From positions 1 through 38,769 of the IMG/VR virus record IMGVR_UViG_3300006921_000045: DNA of 38,769 bases; one strand, written 5' to 3'. Below the pieces are notes generated by a model. The model was not told the origin of the DNA. It saw only the letters and a program-made list of their open reading frames with translations, and did not search any database. Each line of letters begins with the position of its first letter. The first letter of the stretch is position 1. Shown in pieces: positions 18,001 through 26,400 of this stretch. Made by a program: the position numbers and the translations under genes. The DNA is from a virus.

Positions 18001-18835
18001 AAATAACGTTACTTGTTCCTTTAAATTTATAGCCAGGATACTGTCTTTCAAGTACTGGTACTAATGTTTTATCGACGCTTCCATCGAACTCAGCACCCAT
18101 TGTCCATAGCTTATTTGCTAACTTATACTCAGTGTCTTTTATACCTTGTGAGCTAGGTGCTCCAAACTGATTTAGATTAACATTGCTTTCTGTGAACATC
18201 CATGAATGAACACCTGTTTGAGGTTTAGCTTCAGTGTCTGTTGTTTGTCTATTATATCTATCTTCTAATTGAGATTGTCCACCATAAACAAATTCTTCAC
18301 CAGCTCTTTGTTCAGATACAACTTCTGAGGGATCACTAATCTCTATAGTTGGATTAGATGTTTCTCCACCTAAATAAGGAATTATTTGTTGCTGCGCAAT
18401 ATTATCTATATTTACACTAGCATTATCTAATCTTCTAGTATTTAATTCTGCGTTTAATCTTTTTAAAGCAGCATCATATTGAGGTATTTTAGCACCATTA
18501 GGTAGGGTTAGTTTTTCTAATTCACCTTGATACCATTGTTGCAAATCTTGATCTAAATCTGAAGCTATAGACTGAGGCGTATTAGGAGTAGAAGGTTCTT
18601 CTAAACCTGTAGTTTCAAAAGGATCATCACCACCTAAGATAGTGGGTGTTACCACTTCAGATAACTCAAAACCTGTAACGAAAGAATCAAAATCAGCAAC
18701 GCTATCATCTAACACCTTGTCACTTACTAAATTAGTATGTAAACTGGTTAAAGCGTCTTTATTGCCATATTGCTTAACAAACTCTTGTAAAGTTCCGTTT
18801 GCTGGAAACTTTCCTAAACGTTGGAGTTCTTGCAT
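9068..18835 (-). CDS. Giant polyvalent-type internal virion protein with zincin-like and HAD phosphatase domains
   Basis: 3255 residues, a quarter of the window, in one open frame. A HEAGH motif at 1283-1287 (TQIFTHEAGHDIFGELLG context) is a zincin-like metallopeptidase signature. A complete HAD-type phosphatase lies at ~2405-2550: DFDDTLA (2412-2418), LTARSQEAAP as motif II, and FYFADDHMGNVKAVE as the last acidic motif. The C-terminal ~400 residues (LNMRSALLQGISNVNFLNW, GRLTLNWANTQMQYVRIQKK, YYGVVQNLWFQMAHSAMFALAFG) match the large polyvalent protein-associated style of phage internal proteins. Glycine-rich hydrophobic stretches near residues 700-745 and 815-850 could insert in membranes during ejection. 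The end carries three WGP repeats. Likely packaged and injected with DNA; no lysozyme motif seen. Confidence 0.78.
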   Translation of the reverse strand: MQELQRLGKFPANGTLQEFVKQYGNKDALTSLHTNLVSDKVLDDSVADFDSFVTGFELSEVVTPTILGGDDPFETTGLEEPSTPNTPQSIASDLDQDLQQWYQGELEKLTLPNGAKIPQYDAALKRLNAELNTRRLDNASVNIDNIAQQQIIPYLGGETSNPTIEISDPSEVVSEQRAGEEFVYGGQSQLEDRYNRQTTDTEAKPQTGVHSWMFTESNVNLNQFGAPSSQGIKDTEYKLANKLWTMGAEFDGSVDKTLVPVLERQYPGYKFKGTSNVILGPEVVNEVEGMLNNVHGYPIEVTAPNGKKTTIYGGLDPLGIAKDVDLTKTITEQKVKLANFINTHGIDLKKVKSSIQSTAQRYNDLLAKPYNEKKVSIGGIGLDNNQQATADSYGVGEYVEDEDGKVSYKFEYNPALFHDNSYEDYLANSGEELVTRGVITQDELLNPDSEETKSKIKKDILVTHGEWGRDGDRELRLPNYGPKAAGYKAIIHDIDFGNKYMAFSKGSKAWDNTVKALAPAYNAAGVKLDDETIKTHIAQKEHNKYVNGALDANLNEYLWKSDNDNRTQALFSVAAIVTKDVKLNQAMALQGLNEAAIDNYNKPTPDLAIVDMFEDTYNNPTGSFNIEGLSEDDIVTLRNGKQVSRKDFNGYVAAKSRRNNQMTSMLDRRSKAWELQDEVGDIESNIKLLEKNYDAWSSSLATLGLGFSDIGTGLLYLGGKAAKYTPVGYGATFWLGQAANAFTDDGNFLTEFWDEWDKEWADQYDDYSFWKEGIKSQYGKEVSFHEDRFGRGGAFSPGNFGRFVAQETSKQIPILATMVASGGTAAPWVIGAYSAGQHWADADRKEYITGKVENEFIQGMQSIGYGAAEGIFERLTTVPILRRGGKLVQGLGEPSMLSYRNAMKQYFKENGAFLVSSPIAESAAEFGTQITQNAIDGRPIMENVDHAAFVGGMFGHAMSVTPFMSGLAARQFSDYNSFSQYKNRQQEINELEQELVYETQRFAVPQDLASIKMKQKVIDDLKVEQKAFVEEKFSAIQNTMTNSAYNNFEEALNEQADISEVVNDMLSVDNTNTNNKLLQVYKDRFDNLQYKRDVWRSAANFSNQFTLLETSNKERYDRTIKQAKAQLAKDNVGNVRDDQVLPLAEEIYVGELIDENFESVTKNKSKGKRYLKFDTNGEALTYIEDVLATSKEKINAKKDLTDEQKKSRVVNLERQIRDVKDNVNKKETKGAITSLLEGRLSGWNMTFDSDGILTTDPAAIKRSEVLGFRENAIRNNETQIFTHEAGHDIFGELLGYDSKEFKPLADEIISYMSKNNPTLLKGLALKRGRELQKSDEVVMNFLELVGSNKINIEDKQGGLLSSSFGFITNNIFKNNNKPAMEFNGQNGAIKFLHELGTAVSEGRVTPEMVAKWKREGVIQGAKKKYQKAQREYKRLIEESAAILLDENIDSYKFSDTKDVEDANQIMKDLLALVADNKVTPVKNYEAKKAALTAKYQKIKSESSVVERVPIFEGSIRDESDAARKERVNLIERSFRGRLETAQGGKPMGEILRAYEGKIEALFKKGGYYATDSYQRFQDISEALEEFTAITNVELMKSIRAFKPNINKDFDAYIMSPKILPNKVKLANKIIGRESKNEGFDTGLEAASGVAVSENTTLEEFETTLREVLGVKKGDPMYAAAMTAVQDVMQKGLPKFEYTQRKKSGEGETVTLAQVRKTLSTNPTGEVKRQTERDLAGIMKKVKSELEASYQQALDKTIKQEFLKAKVYDSFLKEHRTELLKRLPIEDLVALERLVKPDSKIFTSVRVMDKQTGRTVLNPTEVKQYEGSGNLTTATTTQGPTLYNRKNPSEKQFVDFFNVRGRKNALAKVLSNVLGLDATMQNITSDKVVEEISKDNPTIKEQLGEQALKDFALSIGRGTAFKFSMAESVGMEGRLAEDYNKLQPNILDLIIDMNVSDPMSVKLAVDVVLSDAKYAPYRSAIKKNLTRFLRPYAKAVDSPGEIQIDINEYITREVDRTEDESIQRMWNAKPMAQAFSNPTDVVLQREFDNRTIQQELLNKAGYDSNGNQNPVTEQVKIDQAALEVRYMARIQSGVEVVSKKARNMLYQNIGSFKADFLKPNFGFKDYKTFNVKDKNGKSTRYLEFIREDGSSTKPVVFPTSPSQKVELNMIDGSMTQAEIDFRERTASEAWDFVVDKYKAAKEVVENDSADELNIAMLMAGMGSMMKGPIRAAAPFRYRPIDAPFTTLKDSDGNKNFEYEHGIPAKIVNLLIADAVFNPDSDVNLQKLKDSYAVGAIPVDMNENFSTFFGDRMQDTYKVGDIAPTRWYNEYTRGRAAYAVEDVRTKEIFGEKEAQLWKEEQQAANVNKFSLSNDVVDMDGLKPDEILNYAATIDKALQIARDPNAPVKKIRVFDFDDTLATTKSNVLYTMPDGTTGKLTAEEFAKKGDEMVAQGVKWDFSEFNKVMQGGKGPLLGVAKLIQEARGTKDVFVLTARSQEAAPAIKEFLDSVGLKIPLKNITGLGNSSPFAKSRWVIEKAADGYNDFYFADDHMGNVKAVEDALSVIDVKSKVQQAKFKFSESVDRDFNIILEHSLGIEWFKDYSKAKGEMLGKQNQKRKIHPYSAEDFEGLIYPLLGKGKRGDSNYKWFEEHLFKPFSRAMTDLDSARINLMDDFRALKKTLIAPKTIKKINSTGFTNENSIRVFVWDKLGKSVPGLSKTDLAEINKEIENNPELKLFAEELIKINKGEYKEPGKHWLAGTITTDLYEGLNTIKRAEYLKQWKENVDIIFSEKNLNKLESKFGPKYIEALKNSLGRMESGSNRAFSNNRLTNQVLDYLNNAQGVVMFLNMRSALLQGISNVNFLNWSFNNPLKAGVAFGNMPQYSKDFIELMNSDYLVNRRGGLSMDIHADEVANSAKTSKNKAKAIVSYIIEKGYTPTKFMDSFAIASGGATFYRNRINDLVKKGLSEEEARAKAYQEFVEVSEKNQQSSRPDKISSQQASTLGRLTLNWANTQMQYVRIQKKAIQDIANNRGDFKTNVSRIVYYGVVQNLWFQMAHSAMFALAFGEDDDDPVFKEDKIERTANGAADNILRGLGIGGHVFSVLKNMGIKIYKESEKDRPRYADQLWELFKLSPVISSKVNRLKQAAWQFDSKKRRQEMIDKGFALDNPAYEAGAKVVSAVTNVPVDRLLIKMQNIGDALSEETDAWMDIALLLGWPRWTLEAKKKETSNWGPTKEKKKDSWGPSGYKKEKSWGPQK

Positions 18836-18853
18836 TAATTTTCCATATTGTTA

Positions 18854-20587
18854 TTAAGGTTTTAAGTTTGCATCTAACCAACTTGTAACGGTGTTATCAA
18901 GATTATTTTCAGCTAATATTTGTTGGTATAAATCTTCTGGATCTCCTTGTAAATCTTCTAAAGCGAAATTTGAAGGATATACTTTTGATATACCTCCTTT
19001 ATTATCCGGGACTACAGCATACAACTTATTAGGATCGTTAGTTCCATAATTATTATTATTTAACCATTCCCCTGTTTTATATAAATTTTTTACAACATTA
19101 CCAGCACCAGCTTTTGTCTTTTCAATTGAATTTACTAATTTAGCATATTCATCTAATGTAGTTATTTTAAGACCTTCTTGATGATCAGTTGGATCATTCC
19201 AAACTTGTTTATCAAAAGCATTATTAATAGCATTATATGCCGGACGCATATTCATAAATTTCGTTTTTTGTCCAGCTGTATAATCTTTTCCGTCTACAGT
19301 TTTTTGATACCTCTCTACATCTGACTCTGCTGTAGTTACTTCTCCTATAGGCGTTTGTGTAGTATAAAAATTAGCTAACATTTTCTTAGCACTGTTACGT
19401 TGTATAGTATTTAAATCTTCTCTAGTAAGTACATTTTCATAAGTAGGTTGTCCTTTGTCATCTACACCATCACCAGGAGTAGGATCTTCCCATTTCAACT
19501 CATCTATTTTATTAAACTCTTCTAATTGTTTATTACTAACAGTGTTACCAACCATCCAAGGTTGATCAGCTAAAGGCAAAGCATTACCGACATAGTCTTT
19601 ATTATAACCTTCATTTTGCAATTCAAAAAATGTTTGAGGAAAAGAAGATAACTTTGTATCACTTTCTAATTGTGCATTTAAATTATCGTCTGTTTCTAAT
19701 TGTTTATCAAATGCTTCATAATCTAATACTTTTGTTTTTATATGAGACTTGGTTTGTTTGTCATATTTACTTATAACTTTTGTGACAGCAGGATTTAATA
19801 TTTTTGTATCTAAATATTTTTTTTTGAAATTAGCAGCAAGACCAGTTTGTAAGCTTTGATCTGGTTTAACAGTCAAAGCGTCTAGTCCTTTACCAGTTTT
19901 ATTAAACTCATTAACCCATGCATTGACATCTACAGTTCTTACTATGTCTTTACCATTCTCTTGCTGTAAACTCTTACCATTAGTATCTAGCAAATTATAT
20001 GTTAAAATTTGATGTCCATTAGCGTTTTTGCTTACTTTATAATTAGTAGCAGTTCCATTATTTAATTCAGCAGTTCTATCATACCAACCTTTGTACGAAC
20101 CTGTGAGACTGTTATTAGTCAATCTGCCAACACTAGTACCTTGTTTTCTTGCAAGAAGATCACTTTCTACAGCTTTATTATTCATTCCAACTAAATTCGA
20201 AAATGTACCTAAATTATTTACATCTTCCATAGCTATTGCTTTAGCTTCTTTATAAGCTTCTCTATCAGCAGCTGTTCCATTAGAACCATAAGCTTTTATA
20301 TATAAGGTATTTAAATTACTAGCTGCTTTTCCAGCCCACTCTCTATTAGCTGCGTCTGCATCTATAACTCCACTTTTAGCTTTGTTAGCATAAAAATCAT
20401 TAAAATTGGCTTCTATAGCGTCACCTTCTTTTATTAGTTTTTGCCTAGCTTCTTTTTCTTTTTTAAGTCTAGTGCCCAGCATATTCATAGCATTTACGCC
20501 GGCTGCAGTAACAGTTTGAACGTTGTTAGCTAATAAGTCTGGTAATCTACTTAACTGATATTGAGGTAAATTTGGTTGTGTTGCCAT
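18854..20587 (-). CDS. Putative internal virion protein, 577 aa
   Basis: No enzyme motif is recognised. The sequence is alpha-helical and alanine/lysine-rich at the start (NVQTVTAAGVNAMNMLGTRLKKEKEARQKLIKEGDAIE), with long helical segments and little hydrophobic core elsewhere, typical of phage internal/ejection proteins. It lies between the gp14-like small protein and the giant protein, which is where T7-like phages encode gp15-type internal core proteins. Gap to the giant gene is 18 bases. Call is by position and composition only. Confidence 0.6.
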   Translation of the reverse strand: MATQPNLPQYQLSRLPDLLANNVQTVTAAGVNAMNMLGTRLKKEKEARQKLIKEGDAIEANFNDFYANKAKSGVIDADAANREWAGKAASNLNTLYIKAYGSNGTAADREAYKEAKAIAMEDVNNLGTFSNLVGMNNKAVESDLLARKQGTSVGRLTNNSLTGSYKGWYDRTAELNNGTATNYKVSKNANGHQILTYNLLDTNGKSLQQENGKDIVRTVDVNAWVNEFNKTGKGLDALTVKPDQSLQTGLAANFKKKYLDTKILNPAVTKVISKYDKQTKSHIKTKVLDYEAFDKQLETDDNLNAQLESDTKLSSFPQTFFELQNEGYNKDYVGNALPLADQPWMVGNTVSNKQLEEFNKIDELKWEDPTPGDGVDDKGQPTYENVLTREDLNTIQRNSAKKMLANFYTTQTPIGEVTTAESDVERYQKTVDGKDYTAGQKTKFMNMRPAYNAINNAFDKQVWNDPTDHQEGLKITTLDEYAKLVNSIEKTKAGAGNVVKNLYKTGEWLNNNNYGTNDPNKLYAVVPDNKGGISKVYPSNFALEDLQGDPEDLYQQILAENNLDNTVTSWLDANLKP

Positions 20588-20597
20588 TTTTTCTTAA

Positions 20598-21254
20598 TTA
20601 TTTTATTGCTCCTGAACCAACGCCAGCCGATGCTACACTTGCTGATCCACTTAAACCTTGCATCCAAGCTGCAGTACTAGCATCTGAATAAGCCTGTTGT
20701 TGATTTCTAAGAAAGTCAGCTTCTGCTTGAGCTCTGTTTATATCAAATATCTCTCTACTTTCAGCTAATTGCCAAGCTTGTTGTTCAGCGCCAATTGCCA
20801 TTTGGTCAATTTGTAGTTTTTGTGCTTGTAATTGTTGTTCACCTTGAGCACGTAATTTTTGATTTTGTACTTCTTGTTGTTCTATACTAGCTGATATACC
20901 TTGCTTAGACTTTAAAGCAGCATTGGCTAAAGCGGTTGCACTTGCTCCACTACCAGATATAGACATACCTTCTAACATGTTTGCTAATGCTGTGTCACTT
21001 TGTTGTTGTTGAATCTCAGCTGCTTTAGTGGCAACACCTACATTAGCATAAGAATTGTATAATTGTCCCTTTAAAGCTCTAATGTCATTTGCAGCATTAT
21101 AAATATCCTGTCTGTTGTCCACTAAGTTGTCCACATCTTTTTGACCATTGAGCACATCATTCTGCATTTTATTGGCTTTATCGTTCATTATAGCGGCTTG
21201 AATACCACCAATAACTAAGGGTGCTGCAATGGCAGCTACTACTGCAAAACTCAT
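20598..21254 (-). CDS. Putative internal virion protein B (T7 gp14-like position), 218 aa
   Basis: Begins with one hydrophobic segment (MSFAVVAAIAAPLVIGGIQA) and continues as a long Gln/Ala-rich helix with repeated LRAQGEQQLQAQKLQIDQ-type heptads, then a small-residue tail (SGSASVASAGVGSGAIK). This matches the usual look of podovirus internal virion protein B: N-terminal membrane anchor plus coiled coil, likely forming part of the ejection channel in the host envelope. It is 10 bases upstream of the 577-aa gene. Function inferred from architecture and position. Confidence 0.68.
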   Translation of the reverse strand: MSFAVVAAIAAPLVIGGIQAAIMNDKANKMQNDVLNGQKDVDNLVDNRQDIYNAANDIRALKGQLYNSYANVGVATKAAEIQQQQSDTALANMLEGMSISGSGASATALANAALKSKQGISASIEQQEVQNQKLRAQGEQQLQAQKLQIDQMAIGAEQQAWQLAESREIFDINRAQAEADFLRNQQQAYSDASTAAWMQGLSGSASVASAGVGSGAIK

Positions 21255-21257
21255 AAT

Positions 21258-21722
21258 TTAAATTTTTTGATTAATATATTCTTCATATTCTTCTTTGTTT
21301 AAAGCTACAATCTCTTTTTCTAACTTTTCTATGTTAGTAGTATTAGTAGGATTTTTATGTACGTTAACAAAAATAGAATCTTCGTTTGCATAAATAACTC
21401 TTTGAGATCCAGGTTGTGATACTACATAACAAGGAGAGATAAAATCTTCTATTCCATTACTTGTAGCAATTGTTAGTTTACCAGTAAGTAAAAACCACAC
21501 ATGCAAGTGTTTGTGAATAGCGCCAACTACAACTGTTCCTTTTTTCATATCCATTTGCCTGACGTATACTTGATCAGCAAATGAATGTTTTAATGGTGCT
21601 ATATCATGATGTATAATTTCTTTACCACTACCTACTACTAACTCACCATCTTCTATATCACTAAGTATTTCTACTAAGTGATTAACTTTATCTTGGTGGC
21701 TTATAGTTACGGTTTTTTCCAT
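21258..21722 (-). CDS. Cupin-fold protein in the tail gene cluster, 154 aa
   Basis: The central HKHLHVWFLLTGKLTIAT (H70, H72, H74) followed by FISPCYVVSQPGSQRVIYANEDSIFVNVHKNP (H122) is a cupin beta-barrel with candidate metal ligands. Cupins in phages of this type sit among the tail/internal protein genes, but the function is unclear: structural assembly factor, or sugar-modifying enzyme. The N-terminal part (HHDIAPLKHSFADQVYVRQMD) adds further strands. It is 4 bases from the gp14-like gene, 11 from the previous one. Confidence 0.7.
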   Translation of the reverse strand: MEKTVTISHQDKVNHLVEILSDIEDGELVVGSGKEIIHHDIAPLKHSFADQVYVRQMDMKKGTVVVGAIHKHLHVWFLLTGKLTIATSNGIEDFISPCYVVSQPGSQRVIYANEDSIFVNVHKNPTNTTNIEKLEKEIVALNKEEYEEYINQKI

Positions 21723-21732
21723 TTAATTTAAT

Positions 21733-23448
21733 TTAAGATGATTGTACTACATTAGAACCTACGCTCCACAATTCTTTTTCACCACCAACATCTGTAGTTG
21801 AATCTGTAGACATAGATACAGTAACAAAATATCCTTTTAAACCTGTCATACTTGTATTATTAATAACTTGACCCGGGACATTTTGACCTATATTGTTTAT
21901 CTGACTAACATATAGGTTTTCTTTTCTATCAAAACCTGCGTGAAAAACATTTCCTATAACATCAACATACTCCCCTTCTAGGTAACTTCTTATTAGAGCA
22001 CTGTTGTCACTATAAGTATTCCATGTTATATTAGACATTTCCATAAGACGCGTAAATTTCTGTTCACTAGAGACAATGTTATCAATTTGCCAACCATTAT
22101 CTCCTTCATAATTTACTGTTTTAAAAACTTTTTTAGTAGATGGCTGATCGTTCAGCACAAACACAACACCAGCTTTATATTGTTTTTCATAATAATTAGC
22201 ATGTAAACTTCCTTGATAATGTTGATAAATGCTATTATTTATAGTGGTAAAAAACTTTCCATTTACAGAAAACATTTCGGTAGGCTTATATGAAAAGAAA
22301 CTCACCCAACCTAAAACAGTTTCATCAAAACTGATGGTTTTCTTAAAATTTTCTTCAACAGTGACCCAAGTTGGTTTTTCTTGCAAAGACAAGGTGTAAT
22401 ATTTATTATAATTATCCCACTCTCCTAAAAGCTTTGGCTTATAAGAGCCTACAAAAACTCCTTCTTCTGTCAACAAAATAGGTTTATTGAACTGAATTAA
22501 ACTAGTAGGAGGAGAACCTGGAAGTGTAATAATACTTTCTACAAACGCCCCTGTATCTGTGTATTCATTAATACCAGTTAGTGTAGATATTTTCATACCA
22601 GGAAACACTTCACAAACTAAATCAGCATCAACTTCAAAAGATGTTTCATATTCCGGAGGTGAAGTAACAGGAGATAAAGACGTCCATGGAATAGAAAAAC
22701 TTTTAGTTTGATTATTAAAGTTGTTTAATTCATCTCTAAAATAATCTTTCATTCCGTATTTAGAAATTTCTGTTAATCCATCTCTAGATAATCTCATCAC
22801 CGTGTTATTGTTAGGATCTACAAAATATTTTCTCATCCCAAAATATCCAAATGATTCTGGATTTTTACCTATTCCATATTTACCTAAATAAGGTACTACT
22901 TGTCCCAAAACTAAAGTATTAGAACTTACAGGAGTACCTTCTCCTTCAGCAGAATATAAAGCATCTTTGTCTATTAATACTTTGCTTACTTTGTTTTCTT
23001 GAAATATAGTTAAGTTAGTATCTTCAGCAAAGGTTTTCTGAATAGATCCATTTGCGGGATCTAAACTTTTTGTAATTTCTTGCCCAACAGAAAATACATT
23101 GGTTTGGTTAAAATCTCTATTAGGATTGTATGGTCCAGAATAAATTAATGAAGCGGATCTATTTCTTTGAATAGGGTTAACTAAATTTAAGTATGCTCTA
23201 TTTCCTAAACTCATAGCATCTTCATTAAATCCTCCTTTAATTCTTGTTTCTTCTATAAACCAATTATTTAAATCTGCAAAGTCAGCTTGTCCAGGAAATT
23301 GAGGATACCCACTCGGTGCTATATCATCTGGTAACCCAGGCCACACAGGTTTATCATCTCTAACAGGAGGTGATCCAATATTTAAATCTGCTTCGATTTT
23401 TTTTAACCAAAAAGAATTGTAGTATTTAACGGGAATAATAAAACTCAT
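21733..23448 (-). CDS. Tail nozzle-type structural protein, C-terminal partner (571 aa)
   Basis: A beta-rich protein with the segment ETRIKGGFNEDAMSLGNRAY, then ASLIYSGPYNPNRDFNQTNVFSVGQEITKSLDPANGSIQKTFAEDTNLTIFQENKV (described in parts) and RDGLTEISKYGMKDYFRDEL. From memory this set recurs in marine podovirus structural proteins annotated as tail/nozzle. Blade-like repeats of W/F-rich strands suggest a beta-propeller. It follows the 1423-aa gene by 9 bases, and the two may together form what is one nozzle protein in other phages. No adhesin repeats are seen. Confidence 0.65.
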   Translation of the reverse strand: MSFIIPVKYYNSFWLKKIEADLNIGSPPVRDDKPVWPGLPDDIAPSGYPQFPGQADFADLNNWFIEETRIKGGFNEDAMSLGNRAYLNLVNPIQRNRSASLIYSGPYNPNRDFNQTNVFSVGQEITKSLDPANGSIQKTFAEDTNLTIFQENKVSKVLIDKDALYSAEGEGTPVSSNTLVLGQVVPYLGKYGIGKNPESFGYFGMRKYFVDPNNNTVMRLSRDGLTEISKYGMKDYFRDELNNFNNQTKSFSIPWTSLSPVTSPPEYETSFEVDADLVCEVFPGMKISTLTGINEYTDTGAFVESIITLPGSPPTSLIQFNKPILLTEEGVFVGSYKPKLLGEWDNYNKYYTLSLQEKPTWVTVEENFKKTISFDETVLGWVSFFSYKPTEMFSVNGKFFTTINNSIYQHYQGSLHANYYEKQYKAGVVFVLNDQPSTKKVFKTVNYEGDNGWQIDNIVSSEQKFTRLMEMSNITWNTYSDNSALIRSYLEGEYVDVIGNVFHAGFDRKENLYVSQINNIGQNVPGQVINNTSMTGLKGYFVTVSMSTDSTTDVGGEKELWSVGSNVVQSS

Positions 23449-23457
23449 AACTTTAAA

Positions 23458-26400
23458 TTAACATGAATATTGATTGTTCCAAGGTCGGAAAATAGTTGAT
23501 TGAATAGTAGATTTAGCTCCTTCACCATCTTCAGCTTCAAAAGTTAATTCAATTTCAACATCATTACATCTTTTATATGTAGTACCATAGTAGTTTAATC
23601 CAGTATTAGCAGCACCAAACGAGGTTCCATTATCGTTATTAGTTGGTAAACCACCCCAATATAAATATTGATCTGGTATTTGACCACTATAAAACGCGTC
23701 AAAACTAGTAGTTGGTTGAATTGAAGCATTTTCATAAGGACCTCCAAATCTATCTAAAGAGTTAATGTTAAAAGATTGCGCTGGACTAACAGGTAACCAC
23801 CAAAACCAAGCTTTTACATCCATACCTATGTATAATCCAGCAGTGGATTGGTCTCCATTGTAATCAGTTGTAGCATTTAAATTTTCACAAAGCTGATACA
23901 AATTATTTGCACATGGAATATCATTAAAACCAACAACAGTAGCAGAAAGTAATGATAATGTTAAATCTCTTTTCTTATCATTATTAATTGCTCCGTTGTC
24001 AATAAGATTTCCATTAAATACTCTACTACTCGATGGAAAAGTACCACCTGATGTACTACTAGGTAAAGCCACTCCCGCAAGAGGAACGCCGTATCCATTA
24101 TTCCAATCCGGTGCGTATCCAGTTTGTATAGCTGGTGGAGAGTAATTAGTGTTAGGTTTTGAATTAGATAACACAGCGGTAAAGTTAAAATTTAAAGCTG
24201 TATTGTTATATACAAATTTTAAATAAAAAGTATAAGTAAACAATTGTGGATCAAACCCGCAAAATCTATCTTTAGTGTTTCTAATCTTAAATCTACCAGC
24301 GAAGTCAGGAACAATCGCCCATCCTGAAGACGGAGTACCATTACCATCTACTACACTTTCTAAAGTACATATAGTATTAGGATCTAAAATAGGGATATTG
24401 GCCGCATCTAATGGAAAAAATAAATTAGTAACATCAACTGGTGAAGTATTATTAGCGTTCACTTCGTTTAAGTCAAATTTTATATCGCTAACAGCAGTTG
24501 CTATGGGAAATATATCCCCATTGATTACGTCAAAGTTTAATTCGCTAACGTTACCTGTTGTTGTTGTCTCCCAAAAAATATTTAAATTAGAAAATGTAGG
24601 TTTAGTTTCAAAAACTGTTAAAGAAGGAACCATTCCTTCATCTCTTGTTAAACCTATTTTACCATTAGTTGCAAGTATACCAAGTAATGGATTTTCTTCA
24701 GACTTATAAATAGTTCCAGGAGGATTAAACGTAAAAGTGCCACTATTAACCCACGCAGCAGTATTTATGGACTGATTCAATGTCACTTTAGAATCGCCAG
24801 CAGAAGTAGAATCTTCATAATAACTTAAAACATAAACTTCATCTGTTTCATCTATTAAAGTATTTCCATTTAAATTATCTACTGCTGTAACTAAAGAGCC
24901 TACATCTACATTATCTAGAAACCCAGACAATTGTTGAGTTGCAGAACTTGTTCCAGCACCTCTTAATGGTGCAGATGGTCTTTCGTTAGTTACTCCAAAA
25001 TCATTTAAAGTTCCTAATGTTACTACTTTTTCTAAATTAGTTCCAGGATAATATTGTCTATTACTTACACTTCCACCATCAAACACATTTTCTACTCTAT
25101 AGGAAAGAAAAACTGAAGAAGAAAACCCTCTTTGAGTTGGAGCGATATCATTTAAATCTTTAGGCACTTTGTTTATATTATCACCAAAAACACTTACTGT
25201 TGCTGTTACATTAGACGTTTCAGCTGTAGATAATATACCATTGTTAAGTACTCCAGGTAAATATACATTGTAATAATCTTGTTCTTGCTGTTTTATTACT
25301 ACCGCATAAGAATAAAATCCTAATAAATTTGGTTCTACACTTGGTTGAAAAACAAACGTTGCATCTCCACTCCCAGGAGTTGATGGATTTTCTATTGTAA
25401 TAATATCCCCATCTTCATATCCTATTCCATAGTTTACTACTATTGGTAAATCTTTAGTATACACAAAATAACCATCCGCATCGACAATCCCTTGAATTTG
25501 TAATCCTGTTCCCGAACCACCTAAACAATCATATATATTTGGAACTACTGTAGGAGGATAATTTCCTGGAGTAGCTCCCGCATAAAGATTTGTAATAGCA
25601 TTGTATGATCGTTGATAACCTTTAAAAACTCCTGGATATCCACTAGGACCTTGCTCGGGGATAGGTTGATTTATTAAAACACTTATTTCATCACCAGGCC
25701 ATGTATTTGTAGCTGTGATAAGATCTATGGTACTTTCAGAAAATGGATGAAAAAATGTTGATCCTTTATATGTTACTCCAGTTCCAGGATTTGTAGCAAG
25801 TTCGTCTAAAGATGATAAAATAACATCACTCGCTCTTCCGTATCTGTCTCTAAGCAAAAAACCTGCTTGATATGTTCTATTTTGTTTAACCGTATGGTTA
25901 TAATATTCTTTTATTTGTTCAATAGAAGATTTTGTTCCAACACCAACTTGATAATTTAAAGATTCAATACTTGAGTGCTTATCAATATAATTTCCATAAA
26001 CAACTCTATTACCTGTTACAGATTGAGTTTGAGCTTTTATAGGTACTTTATCACTAGTTCTGGTTAATTCACTTTCTGGAAGAACTCTGTAAGGAGCTCT
26101 AGATTGATAAGTATATTTTATTTTGTCTGTAGTATTATTTGAAAACTCAGCACTAGTTATAGTATCTAATACTTTTAAAGTTGTTTCATTGTCATCTTTA
26201 TATATTATTTCTATAGCTTTTATACCCATACTTCTTGAAGCATTGTCCCAAGATTTATTTATTGCGTTGTCAATAAAATCTGGACATGGTATGATTAAAT
26301 CAATTTCTGTTATACGATTTTGAACAAAATCCACGTCAGTAGCATCATATGCTCTTTGTTGATCTGGGTATAAAAAATAGCCATATTGATCAGGTTGAAA

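Noticed and set aside
9068-18835. Giant protein as a virion RNA polymerase or lytic transglycosylase
   Set aside because: No DFDGD/DxDGD polymerase loop or lysozyme-type catalytic motif was found; DFDDT belongs to a HAD domain with matching later motifs.
9099-18857. Many plus-strand frames opposite the 3255-aa gene
   Set aside because: Low-complexity Ser/Phe/Leu-rich translations typical of antisense frames; no overlap pattern or leaders like real genes here.
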